Source: Wenjunlia vitaminophila DSM 41686
GTDB taxonomy: Bacteria > Actinomycetota > Actinomycetes > Streptomycetales > Streptomycetaceae
Length of the DNA stretch: 64,000 bases
Reading direction: 5' to 3'
NCBI RefSeq assembly: GCF_000380165.1
Contig: NZ_KB904636.1
Span: 118,127 to 182,126, forward strand
Made by a program: the position numbers and the translations under genes. The notes below the pieces were generated by a model, which worked only from the letters and a program-made list of their open reading frames with translations, did no database searches and was not told where the DNA came from. Shown piece after piece: positions 18,001 to 26,466 of the stretch; the first letter of the stretch is position 1; every line of letters begins with the position of its first letter.

Positions 18001-20109
18001 CTACCGGGGCAGCACCTCGGTCGCCACCGCCGCCGGTACGGGGGCGTATCCGACGGCCCTGGCGGTGAACGTCCCGCGGCCCTGGGTCCGGCCACGCAGC
18101 CGGGAGGCGTAGCCGAACAGCTCCGCCAGCGGCACCGTCGCGGTGACCACGGCGGTGCCGGCCCGGGTGGCGGAGCCCAGGACACGGCCGCGTCGCGCGG
18201 CGATGTCACCGAGGACCGCGCCCACGGCGTCGCCGGGCACGGTGACCGTCACCTCGACCACCGGTTCCAGGAGTTCCATCGCGCTGGCGCGCAGGGCCCG
18301 CCGCAGGGCGAAGCGTCCCGCGGCCCGGAACGCCAGGGGCGAGGAGTCCTTGGGGTGGGTGGCCCCGTCGGTCAGGGTGACCCGCAGCCCGGTCACCGGG
18401 TGGCCGCCGAGGGGGCCCTCGGCCAGGGCGTCCCGGCATCCGGCCTCCACCGCACGCACGTACTCCTGTGGCACCCGGCCTCCGGTGACGGTGGACTGGA
18501 ACACCAGGTCCTGCGTGGTGTCGCGGGGGCCCGACGGGGTGTCCACCGCGGGGTGGAGCGGCTCGACGTCCAGCACGACGTGGGCGAACTGGCCTGCCCC
18601 GCCGTCCTGTTTGACGTGCCGATACACGAGCTGGGACACCCCGCGGGTGACCGTTTCGCGGTAGGCGACCTGGGGTCGTCCCACGTTCACCTCCAGTCCG
18701 TGGTCGCGGCGGACCTTCTCCACCGCGACCTCCAGGTGCAGCTCGCCCATTCCCGACAGCAGCGTCTGGCCGGTCTCGGGATCGAGCCTGACGGTCAGTG
18801 AGGGGTCTTCCTCGACCAGTCGTGCCAGAGCCGTCGCCAACCGGTCGCTGTCCAGGCTCCTGCGTGCCTCGACGGCCACGGAGACCACCGGCTCGGCCGC
18901 CTGGGGCGGTTCGAGCAGCAGGGGCGCCGTGGGGGTGGTCAGGGTGGCCCCGGCACGGGCCGCCTTGGGCCCGATCACGGCGACGATGTCCCCTGCCACG
19001 GCCCGGTCCAGCTCCGCGTACCGGTCGGCGTGCACGCGCAGGATGCGGCCGACGCGTTCGGTGCGGTTCGCGGCGACGTCGAGCACGGTGTCTCCCTTCG
19101 TGAGCGTTCCGGCGTAAACCCGCAGGTAGGTCAGCCGTCCGCTGGGCGTGGTGGTCACCTTGAAGGCCAGGGCGGTGAGCGGTGCGGCGGGGTCGGCGGC
19201 GCGGTCCTGTGCCGCCCCGTCCAGGGTGCCCCGCACCGGTGGGGTGTCCAGCGGTGAGGGCAGGTAGGTCACGGCCGCCTCCAGCAGCGGTTCGATGCCT
19301 CTCGTCCGGTACGCAGAGCCGCACAGCACGACCACGGCCTCACCGCTGCGGGTGAGTTCGCGCAGTGCCGCGGTGAGGGTCTGCTCGCGGACCGCTGAGT
19401 GCGCGCAGAACTCCTCCAGCGCCGCCGGGTGGAGTTCGGCCACGGCCTCGTCCAGCGCTCGGCGTCGGCGTCCGGCCTCCTCCCTCAGCTCGTCGGGTAC
19501 CGGGCCGGGCTGGCAGGTGTCGCGGTCGGCGCCCCACACCAGTGTGCGCATCCGCAGCAGGTCCACCACGCCGGTGAACTCACCGTCGCGGAAGACGGGG
19601 AGCTGGACCACCAGCGGCACCGTGCCCAGCCGTGTCCGGATCGACGCGGCCGCCGCGTCGAGGTCGGCCCCGACGCGGTCCATCTTGTTGACGAACGCGA
19701 TGCGTGGCACGTGGTGCCGGTCGGCCCTCCGCCACACGGACTCGCTCTGCGGTTCGACTCCGGCGACGGCGTCGAAGACGGCGATCGCGCCGTCGAGCAC
19801 CCGCAGCGCACGCTCCACCTCGTCGGAGAAGTCGACGTGCCCGGGGGTGTCGATCAGGTTGATCCGGTGGCCGTCCCAGTCACAGCTCACCGCCGCAGCG
19901 AAGATCGTGATTCCCCGGTCGCGTTCCTGGGAGTCGAAGTCGGTGACGGTCGTCCCGTCGTGGACCTCGCCCCGTTTGTGGGTGGCTCCGGTGAGGTACA
20001 GGAACCGTTCGGTCAGGGTGGTCTTGCCGGCGTCCACGTGGGCGAGGATGCCCAGGTTGCGCAGCGCGGTCGACGGGCTGGTGGCGTGGCGTTGCGGGTG
20101 GGTGCGCAT
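18001..20109 (-). CDS. fusA2: EF-G-like translational GTPase (second elongation factor G)
   Basis: The 702-residue protein has full EF-G length. G-domain motifs are intact: 'AHVDAGKTTLTERF' (P-loop), 'RDRGITIF' (switch I), 'IDTPGHVDF' (switch II) and 'VNKMDRVGADL'. Domains II to V follow, with 'GMGELHLEVAVEKV' and the domain IV loop region near 'QDGGAGQFAHVVLDV'. It stands alone, away from rpsL-rpsG-tuf, so it is a paralogue rather than the main EF-G. Such paralogues are involved in ribosome recycling, stress translation or, in the TetM/OtrA branch, antibiotic release; sequence alone does not separate these. GGAAGG lies 10 bp before the ATG at 20109. A long leader of unknown content precedes it. 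Confidence 0.85.
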   Translation of the reverse strand: MRTHPQRHATSPSTALRNLGILAHVDAGKTTLTERFLYLTGATHKRGEVHDGTTVTDFDSQERDRGITIFAAAVSCDWDGHRINLIDTPGHVDFSDEVERALRVLDGAIAVFDAVAGVEPQSESVWRRADRHHVPRIAFVNKMDRVGADLDAAAASIRTRLGTVPLVVQLPVFRDGEFTGVVDLLRMRTLVWGADRDTCQPGPVPDELREEAGRRRRALDEAVAELHPAALEEFCAHSAVREQTLTAALRELTRSGEAVVVLCGSAYRTRGIEPLLEAAVTYLPSPLDTPPVRGTLDGAAQDRAADPAAPLTALAFKVTTTPSGRLTYLRVYAGTLTKGDTVLDVAANRTERVGRILRVHADRYAELDRAVAGDIVAVIGPKAARAGATLTTPTAPLLLEPPQAAEPVVSVAVEARRSLDSDRLATALARLVEEDPSLTVRLDPETGQTLLSGMGELHLEVAVEKVRRDHGLEVNVGRPQVAYRETVTRGVSQLVYRHVKQDGGAGQFAHVVLDVEPLHPAVDTPSGPRDTTQDLVFQSTVTGGRVPQEYVRAVEAGCRDALAEGPLGGHPVTGLRVTLTDGATHPKDSSPLAFRAAGRFALRRALRASAMELLEPVVEVTVTVPGDAVGAVLGDIAARRGRVLGSATRAGTAVVTATVPLAELFGYASRLRGRTQGRGTFTARAVGYAPVPAAVATEVLPR

Positions 20110-20789
20110 GGCGCGGGGCCCTTCCGGGTGTGCGAGAACAGGGCAGCGCGATGGGTGGGGAGATGAGGAACGTCGGACCGGGCCCCGGACGGGCGCGGCG
20201 AGGGCCGCGCGGCACGTGGCCGGGTCGGGGCACGCCCGCCCGGGAGGTCCCGAGGGGCGGGCGTCAGGCGTTCGTCGTGGACGTCCGGTGCGGGCCGCGC
20301 AGCCGACACCGGGCGGCCCGGGACACCAGGATCACGTCATACCGTGACGGGGGAACGACGACGGCGGCACGCGGACACACAGCCCAGCCCCCCTTGTCGT
20401 CGGTGTTGCCCCGCGGGTCGTCGCGGGCGCGGGTTCAGTGTAGGGAGCGGGGTCCGCCCGCACACCGGGTTTTCCCAGCGGGCGGGGCGCGGGGAGCCGG
20501 CGAGCTGTCTGGTTGCCCTGTCCTGTTCCCACCTGGGGCCCGCGGGCCCCATGGCGCCGGGTCCGATCCTGCCGGTTCCCGCTGTGGTGATCGCTTCGGT
20601 CGCCCCGGCGCCGCGCCGGCTTCACGGGGCGGAGTTCCGCGCTGTGGCGAGCGCCTGGCCGTGGGGGGGACGACGCAGGCCTGATGGGCGAGCAGGTCCG
20701 CGAACGTGGTGGTCAGCGGGTCCGGCAGGCGCAGCGGGCCGCCACTTCACGGGCACCTTCAACGGCGTCCGGGGCAAGGGCCAGACGGT
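20110..20789. other. 680-bp region between EF-G-like gene and MFS remnant
   Basis: I see no credible gene here. The part nearest 20110 must hold the promoter and leader of the EF-G-like gene. Frames elsewhere in this stretch encode Arg/Pro-rich text without family resemblance. Confidence 0.35.
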
Positions 20790-21231
20790 CGACTTCATCG
20801 GCGCGGGGTCGGTGGCGGCCGCCGCCGCGGTGCCCCAGGGCCGGCGCAGCCGCGCGGTCGCGCTGATGTTCATCGGCCTCAGCACCGCCACCGTGCTCGG
20901 CGTACCGGGCGGCACCCTGCTCGGCGGCAAGGCGGGCGACCGCCACCCCGACCGGGCGCTCCCGGTGATCCTGCTGCTCCTCGCGCTCGTCCTCGTGGGG
21001 GTGGCGCAGGCCGGCCCGGACCGGGCGCTGACGATCGTTCTGCTGGGCTGCTGGGGCGTAGCCGGGTTCGCGCTGGTTCCCGCGCTACAGGCCCGGGTCG
21101 TCGCGATCGCCGGCCCGGCCAGCACGCTGGCGTCGGACCCTCGGCATGCCCGGGACCCACACCCAGCCGAGGAAACTCCAGTAATGCGACCAACTCCGCT
21201 CAGGAATGCCCGACTGATACACGGAGGCTAG
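20790..21231 (+). pseudogene. Remnant of an MFS (DHA1-type) efflux transporter
   Basis: A frame from about 20790 encodes 'GRRSRAVALMFIGLSTATVL' followed by 'GVPGGTLLGG', the typical end of helix 4 and start of helix 5 in DHA1 drug exporters. It then jumps directly to 'GDRHPDRALPVILLLLALVL' and 'GFALVPALQARVVAIAG', which belong to helices 7-10. Helices 1-3, 5-6 and 11-12 are missing, so a large internal deletion and both ends lost are the simplest reading. Text before 20790 does not look like a transporter. No start codon with a ribosome-binding site is evident. It precedes the AraC regulator gene, which may once have controlled it. Confidence 0.62.
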
Positions 21232-21376
21232 TGTTCGATTTCCGGGTTCCGGCGCGGGAGGTTGAGGGATGTCGTGGTGTCCGCTGGCCTCCGTCCACGC
21301 ACAGGGGTGCGCGGGTGACGCCGTCCCACCACCTTGATGTCCGTTGTCCAGTGCTCCCGGTCGGAGGTAGACGCCC

Positions 21377-22369
21377 ATGCTCACGAACCGTTTCAGCACC
21401 AGTGATCTGCCGGTCCGCGACCGCTTCACCTGGTGGCGGGACATCACCGTGTCCACGTTGATCCCGACGGTCCTGGCGAGTGACCACGCGGATGACTTCC
21501 ACGCCACCGCCGAGGTGCTGGACCTCGGCGGAGGGCAGGTCACGACGATGACCTACCTTCCGGTGACGTGCGTGCGGACCCCCAAGCTCATTCGACAGAG
21601 CGACCCGGACTACTACCAGTTATCCCTCACCGTGCGGGGGGACATGGGGCTGTCCCAGGCCAGGCGGCACACGGCGTTCAGGGCCGGGGACCTGATGCTC
21701 TATGACTCCTCACAGCCGTTCGAGGGGTGGGCGAGCTGCGACGGCGGCGCCGTGGTCCACGTGGTGGCGCAGTTCCCCAAGGCCGTGGTGCCCCTGCCCA
21801 GGCGACTCGTGGACCGGCTGGTGGCCACGCGGATCACCGCCGACCACGGGTTCGCCGACCTGCTGGCCCGGTTGCTGCGGCAGGTCTCGACGTCACCCGA
21901 GCACTACGGCACCGATGACGTGGACCACGTCCTGACGGTCCTGTTGGACCTGCTCGCCGCGACCGTGGCCCACCGCCTGGACCAGGTCGGGACCCTGAAC
22001 CGGGAGAACCGTCAGCACGCCGCGTCGCTTCGGGTGCGGGCGTTCATCCAGCACCACCTGGGTGATCCGCGACTCACCCCGGGCCAGGTCGCCGCGGCGC
22101 ACCACATGTCGCTGCGGAGTCTGCAACGGCTGTTCGCGGACCTGGGCACCACCCCTGCCGCCTACATCCGCAGGCAACGCCTGGAGGGCGCCCGGCGCGA
22201 CCTGGTCGCCCCCGCGTTCGTCGCCCGGCCGATCCACGTGGTCGCCGCCCACTGGGGGTTCTCCCACCCGGCGCACTTCACCCGGGCGTTCCGGGCGGCG
22301 TACGGCGTCACGCCCCGGGAGTACCGCGAGACGGCGGCCGGCGGGGTGGTCAGCGAACGTCGAGCGTGA
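21377..22369 (+). CDS. AraC-family transcriptional regulator
   Basis: The 330-residue product has an N-terminal AraC-binding-like sensor domain (to about residue 200; 'YYQLSLTVRGDMGLSQ', 'AGDLMLYDSSQPFEGW') and a C-terminal double helix-turn-helix ('LRSLQRLFADLGTTPAAYIR' and 'AAHWGFSHPAHFTRAFRAAY'). GGAGGT lies 8 bp before the ATG at 21377, so the start is firm. Its 3' end overlaps the convergent FAD oxidoreductase gene by 20 bp (22350-22369). Targets are unknown. Candidates are the decayed MFS gene upstream or the catabolic operon that ends against it. The 20-bp tail overlap means transcripts would be antisense to each other. Confidence 0.92.
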   Translation: MLTNRFSTSDLPVRDRFTWWRDITVSTLIPTVLASDHADDFHATAEVLDLGGGQVTTMTYLPVTCVRTPKLIRQSDPDYYQLSLTVRGDMGLSQARRHTAFRAGDLMLYDSSQPFEGWASCDGGAVVHVVAQFPKAVVPLPRRLVDRLVATRITADHGFADLLARLLRQVSTSPEHYGTDDVDHVLTVLLDLLAATVAHRLDQVGTLNRENRQHAASLRVRAFIQHHLGDPRLTPGQVAAAHHMSLRSLQRLFADLGTTPAAYIRRQRLEGARRDLVAPAFVARPIHVVAAHWGFSHPAHFTRAFRAAYGVTPREYRETAAGGVVSERRA

Positions 22370-23606
22370 CGGGGCCGCCGTGGGGATCGACGCCCCTCAG
22401 TACGGACCAGGGCACCCGGAAGACGCGGCCGGGCGCCGCCGGCCAGGGCAGGGTGTGTCGGGACACGACGCGGTCGGCCTGGCGGACGGTCACCCGGGGC
22501 ACCCTGACGAGGTCGTCCGTCCACAGCAGCAGACGGCGTCGGGGGGGCGCCGGGTCCCCGGGGCGGATCAGGCCGGGTGACACCCAGCGCAGGGGCTCGG
22601 CGGCCAGCAGGCGCACCCCGGCGTGGGGTGTGCCCTGGTCTCCGTGGAGCCAGTTCCTGACCTGGCCGGCGACGTGCAGGCCGTCCAGGGCGGCGATGTC
22701 GGCCGTGTCGACGGGGTGCAGGAGGTTGCCGGCGGCGAAGACCCCGGGGCGGCTGGTGCGCAGCGCGGTGTCGACCAGGGGGCCGAGCGTTCCCGGGTCG
22801 AGTTCGAGTCCGGCACTGCGGGCGAGTTCGTGGTCGGGGATCCAGTCGCCGGTGAGGACCACGGTGTCGCACTCGACGGTGCGCCGGGCCCCGGTGTCGA
22901 GGTCCTCGATCTCGACGGCTCGGACGCGGGGTTTGCCGATGATGCGGGTGACGCGGGTGCGGTGGGCGACCGGGACGCGCAGCAGGGCCCGCCCGGCGAG
23001 GGAGAAGGCCTTGTAGGACTCGGTGTGGGCGTGCTGGCTGACCATCAGGGCGGTGCTGCAGCCGGCTTCGCGCAGGGTGAGGTGGGCGGAGAAGCTGACG
23101 AGTTCGGCGCCGACGATGACGGCACGGGTGCCGACGGGGGCGTGGTGGAGGTGGACGGTGTTCTGGAGTTGGCCGGTGGTGTAGATGCCGTGGGGGCGGT
23201 CGCCGGGGATGCGGCGGGCCGGGCGGGGACGTTCCCGGGCGCCGGTGGCCAGGACGACGGCCCTGGCCTCGACACGGAGGCGGCCCTGGGGGGTGGTGAC
23301 GTCCACGGCGTGGTCGCCGGCCCAGTCGGTGACGGTGGCCTGGGTGCGGACGGTGGCTCCTGCGGCGGTGGCCCGGTCGACGAGACGGCGGGCGTAGGCG
23401 GGGCCGGTCATGACCCGGTGCAGGTCGCGGATGCCGTATCCGGTGTGGTCGCTGTGGCGGGGGATGCCCCCGGCGTGCTGTTCGCGGTCCAGGACCAGGA
23501 CCTCGCCCTGGAGGTCCGGGGCGAGGGCGGCCGCGGCGGTCAGCCCGGCGGGGCCGGCGCCGATGACCAGGACGTCCGGGGTGAGGGTGGTCGGTGGGCG
23601 GGTCAT
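22350..23606 (-). CDS. FAD/NAD(P)-dependent oxidoreductase, opine-oxidase/HcnB-like subunit
   Basis: This 418-residue flavoprotein has an N-terminal FAD motif ('VLVIGAGPAGLTAAAAL') and 'AVVLATGARERPRPARRIPG', then a second nucleotide-binding fold ('RAVIVGAELVSFSAHL') and a late 'RPGVFAAGNLLHPVDTADIA' flavin segment. It resembles the large subunits of opine oxidase and hydrogen cyanide synthase, and the FAD partner found beside GlpA-like dehydrogenases in anaerobes. Its ATG overlaps the stop of the preceding dehydrogenase (ATGA), so it is the last gene of the operon. It may pass electrons from the dehydrogenase to NAD or another acceptor. DUF1667 proteins, often third in such sets, are not seen. 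Substrate unknown. Confidence 0.85.
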   Translation of the reverse strand: MTRPPTTLTPDVLVIGAGPAGLTAAAALAPDLQGEVLVLDREQHAGGIPRHSDHTGYGIRDLHRVMTGPAYARRLVDRATAAGATVRTQATVTDWAGDHAVDVTTPQGRLRVEARAVVLATGARERPRPARRIPGDRPHGIYTTGQLQNTVHLHHAPVGTRAVIVGAELVSFSAHLTLREAGCSTALMVSQHAHTESYKAFSLAGRALLRVPVAHRTRVTRIIGKPRVRAVEIEDLDTGARRTVECDTVVLTGDWIPDHELARSAGLELDPGTLGPLVDTALRTSRPGVFAAGNLLHPVDTADIAALDGLHVAGQVRNWLHGDQGTPHAGVRLLAAEPLRWVSPGLIRPGDPAPPRRRLLLWTDDLVRVPRVTVRQADRVVSRHTLPWPAAPGRVFRVPWSVLRGVDPHGGPVTLDVR

Positions 23607-25036
23607 CGGTTCTCCTCGGGGTCCGCAGTTCCGCCGCGGTTGCCGTGGGCGTGCAGGAGTTGGGTGACGGCGGCGCCGCAGAAGAAGCCCTGGCAGCGGC
23701 CGTTCATGGCACGGGTGCGGCGGCGGAGCCCCTCGAGGTTGCGGGCGGGCAGGGGGGCGTGGCAGGCGTCGCGGATCTCCCCGGCGGTGACGCGCTCGCA
23801 GAAGCAGACGACCTGCCCGTAGGCGGGGTCCTCGGTGATCCGCTGGTGGTCCTGGTAGGGACGGGGGGTGGACTCGCCGATGTTGGGCATGCGGGGCGGG
23901 GGCGGCAGGTCGGCGCGGGGGTTCAGGGTCAGGCCGGCGGTGCGCAGGAGTTGGGTGACGTGTTCGGCGATCGCCATGCCGGCGGTCAGTCCGGTGGAGC
24001 GGATGCCGCCGACGAGCAGGTAGCGCTGGTCCGGGGTGGGTTCGATGAGGTAGTCGCCGTGGTCGATCGCTGCCCGGAGCCCGGCGTAGGTCGCGGTGAC
24101 CTCTTCGGTGAGCAGTCGGGGCATCAGGCGCTCGCCCTTGGCGAGCAGGAAGTCGAAGCCGTCCTGTGAGGTGTCGGTGGCGGCGCGGTCGGTGAGGTCC
24201 TGCGAGGTGGGGCCCAGCATGACGTTGCCGTAGACGGTGGGCGAGATCAGCACGCCCTTGCCGCGTGAGGTGGGGACCGGTAGGACGATCTTGTTGGCCA
24301 GTGGGCGGGCGAGTTTGTCGAAGACGAAGAGTTCGCCGCGGCGCGGCGTGACGGTGAACCGGTCGTGGCCGAAGAGCCGGTCGACGGTGTCGGCGCCGAG
24401 GCCGGCGGCGTTGACCACCCAGCGGGCGTGGACGGTGCCCCGGGTGGTGGTCAGGGTGGTGTGGTGGGGGCCGACGGCCACACCGGTGACGGCGTGGCCG
24501 AGCAGGACCTGGGTGCCGCGCTGGTGGGCGTCGGTGGCCAGGGCCAGGGTGGTGGTCCAGGTGCAGATGATCGACTCGTCGGGGACGGTCAGGCCGCCCA
24601 GGGCGCCGTCAGCGAGGGCGGGGACCAGCCGGTGGACCTCGTCGGCGTCGATGAGCCGGCACTGGTGGTAGCCGTTGCGTTCGGCCTTGTCCTTCAGACC
24701 GGGCAGGGCCTGGAGTTCCTCCGTGGTCCAGGCGACCAGGACCGCACCGGTGTGTTCCACCGGGATGCCGGTGTCCCGGGCGTAGGCCGACAACAGTGCG
24801 TAGCCCCGTTGGACGAGGCGAGATTCCAGCGTTCCCGGGGTGGCGTCGAAGCCGGTGTGGAGGATGGCGGTGTTCGCCTTGCTGGTGCCGTCGCCGACGT
24901 CGTCGCGGGCTTCGACCAGCGCGACGGACAGGTCGTGTCCGGACAGGTCGCGGGCGATCGCGGCGCCGACGACGCCGCCGCCGATGACCGCGACGTCGTA
25001 CACGTGCGCCGGGTCGCGGCGCGTGGGGGTGTTCAT
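23603..25036 (-). CDS. GlpA-like FAD-dependent dehydrogenase with C-terminal BFD [2Fe-2S] domain
   Basis: The 477-residue protein joins a DAO-type FAD domain ('VYDVAVIGGGVVGAAIARDL', 'YLLVGGIRSTGLTAGMAIAE') to a bacterioferritin-associated-ferredoxin-like tail. The tail cysteines are 'VVCFCERVTAGEI' and 'NGRCQGFFCGAAV', the usual CxC...CxxxxC ligands. E. coli GlpA has this architecture and oxidises glycerol 3-phosphate. The ATG at 25036 shares ATGA with the kinase stop, which selects this start over an upstream frame. The gene order kinase-dehydrogenase suggests oxidation of a phosphorylated polyol or amino-alcohol. The APC-type permease in the operon argues against plain glycerol; that is inference. 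The protein is likely soluble or membrane-peripheral. Confidence 0.87.
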   Translation of the reverse strand: MNTPTRRDPAHVYDVAVIGGGVVGAAIARDLSGHDLSVALVEARDDVGDGTSKANTAILHTGFDATPGTLESRLVQRGYALLSAYARDTGIPVEHTGAVLVAWTTEELQALPGLKDKAERNGYHQCRLIDADEVHRLVPALADGALGGLTVPDESIICTWTTTLALATDAHQRGTQVLLGHAVTGVAVGPHHTTLTTTRGTVHARWVVNAAGLGADTVDRLFGHDRFTVTPRRGELFVFDKLARPLANKIVLPVPTSRGKGVLISPTVYGNVMLGPTSQDLTDRAATDTSQDGFDFLLAKGERLMPRLLTEEVTATYAGLRAAIDHGDYLIEPTPDQRYLLVGGIRSTGLTAGMAIAEHVTQLLRTAGLTLNPRADLPPPPRMPNIGESTPRPYQDHQRITEDPAYGQVVCFCERVTAGEIRDACHAPLPARNLEGLRRRTRAMNGRCQGFFCGAAVTQLLHAHGNRGGTADPEENR

Positions 25037-26466
25037 TTCCGGCTTTCCTTGGTGGTGGTGGCCTCGGCCAGCGCCGTCCAGGAGCTGAGGTACTCCCCCG
25101 CCCGGTCGGCCGACCAGGTGGGTTCGTAGACGGCGGAGGGCTGCCACCGGCCGACGGCTTCCGCCAGGGTCAGCCGCGGGTTCAGGGCGAGGCGGGCCAG
25201 CGCGGCGGCGCCGAGCGGGGTGGCGTGGGGGGACGGGTAGACGTCGATCGGGATCTGGGCCAGGTCGGCCTGTGCCTGCATCAGAGTCCGGCTGCGGGTC
25301 AGTCCTCCGTCCACCCGCAGCCGGGTCAGTGGCGTGCCGAGGTCGGAGGTGACCAGGGTGCACAGGGTGGCGACCTGTGCGGCGATGCCCTGCAGGACGG
25401 CCAGGACCAGGTGTTCGGTGCGGGTGGACAGGGTCATCCCGGTGAACGTCGCGGTGGCGTCGGGGCGCCACCAGGGAGCGGCGAGCCCGGCCAGGGCGGG
25501 CACGCACAGGGTGCCGTCGGACTCAGTGGCGGCCACGGAGTCCAGGTCGCTGGCGGACTGGATGAAGCCCAGGTTCTTGATCCAGCGGATCGCCGAGGCG
25601 GCGGTGTAGACCTGGCCGTCGACGCAGTAGGGGGTCTGGGTGGCGGTGTGCCAGGCAACCGAGGAGGTCAGCCCGGCGGTGGAGCGCAGCGCTGTCTCGC
25701 CGGTGTTGGCCAGCAGGAAGGCGCCAGTTCCGTAGGTGCACTTGGCCGCGCCGGGGTCCCAGCAGGCCTCGGCGAGCAGTGCCGCCTGCTGGTCGACGAT
25801 CAGGCCGACGACGGGGACCTCGGGGCCGAAGGCGCGGGTCGTGCCGACGATCTCGTCGCAGCGGACGATCCGGGGGAGTTCCTCCGCGCCGAGGCCGAAC
25901 AGGTCCAGGAGCTCGGGGTCCCAGGCGACCGCGTCGACGTCGGTGAGCAGCGACCGGCTCGCGGTGGCGGCGTCGGTGACGAACTGGCCGGTCAGGTGGT
26001 GCACCAGCCAGGTGTCCACGGTGGTGACGACGCCCTGGCGGGTGAGGTTGGCGCGCAACCAGGCCATCTTCGGCGCGGAGAAGTAGGGGTCGAGGACCAG
26101 GCCGGTGCGCTGGGCGACCCAGGGGGCGTTGTCGCTCAGGGCCCGGCAGATGCCCTCGGCCCTGCGGTCCTGCCAGACGATCGCCGGGGTGAGCGGGGCG
26201 CCGGTGGCCGGGTCCCAGGCCAGGACGGTCTCGCCCTGGTTGGCCAGGGCGACGGCGTCGATGGGCCGGCCGGCGGCGGCCACCGCTCGCCGGCCGGTGT
26301 CCATCACTGACGCGAGCAGGTCCCGCGGGTCCTGTTCGACGGCGCCGCCGTCCCCGTAGTGGGGGTGGAGGGCCGCCTCGACGATGGCGAGGGTGGCCCC
26401 CTGGCCGTCGACCACGACGGCCTTGGTGCCCGAGGTTCCCTGGTCGATGGCGAGGACGGTGGTCAT
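25033..26466 (-). CDS. FGGY-family carbohydrate kinase, glycerol-kinase-like
   Basis: The 477-residue kinase shows the FGGY fold. 'MTTVLAIDQGTSGTKAVVVD' is the N-terminal phosphate-binding motif, 'ALANQGETVLAWDPATG' and 'PAIVWQDRRAEG' form the substrate pocket as in glycerol kinase, 'VVGLIVDQQAALLAEACWDP' follows, and 'RLRVDGGLTRSRTLMQAQAD' is the late adenosine region. These place it nearest glycerol kinases, though length is slightly short (about 500 is usual). Its start overlaps the permease stop and its stop overlaps the dehydrogenase start, both ATGA. The product would phosphorylate the substrate imported by the APC permease. Glycerol, a related polyol or an amino-polyol such as serinol are all possible; the sequence does not decide. 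Confidence 0.87.
   Translation of the reverse strand: MTTVLAIDQGTSGTKAVVVDGQGATLAIVEAALHPHYGDGGAVEQDPRDLLASVMDTGRRAVAAAGRPIDAVALANQGETVLAWDPATGAPLTPAIVWQDRRAEGICRALSDNAPWVAQRTGLVLDPYFSAPKMAWLRANLTRQGVVTTVDTWLVHHLTGQFVTDAATASRSLLTDVDAVAWDPELLDLFGLGAEELPRIVRCDEIVGTTRAFGPEVPVVGLIVDQQAALLAEACWDPGAAKCTYGTGAFLLANTGETALRSTAGLTSSVAWHTATQTPYCVDGQVYTAASAIRWIKNLGFIQSASDLDSVAATESDGTLCVPALAGLAAPWWRPDATATFTGMTLSTRTEHLVLAVLQGIAAQVATLCTLVTSDLGTPLTRLRVDGGLTRSRTLMQAQADLAQIPIDVYPSPHATPLGAAALARLALNPRLTLAEAVGRWQPSAVYEPTWSADRAGEYLSSWTALAEATTTKESRK

Noticed and set aside
18001..20109. Tetracycline resistance protein (TetM/OtrA) assignment
   Set aside because: Motifs fit EF-G generally; nothing seen in the sequence specifically marks the ribosome-protection branch.
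25033..26466. Naming the FGGY kinase glpK and the operon a glycerol operon
   Set aside because: Similarity is to glycerol kinase, but the APC-type permease and the two-flavoprotein arrangement leave the substrate open.
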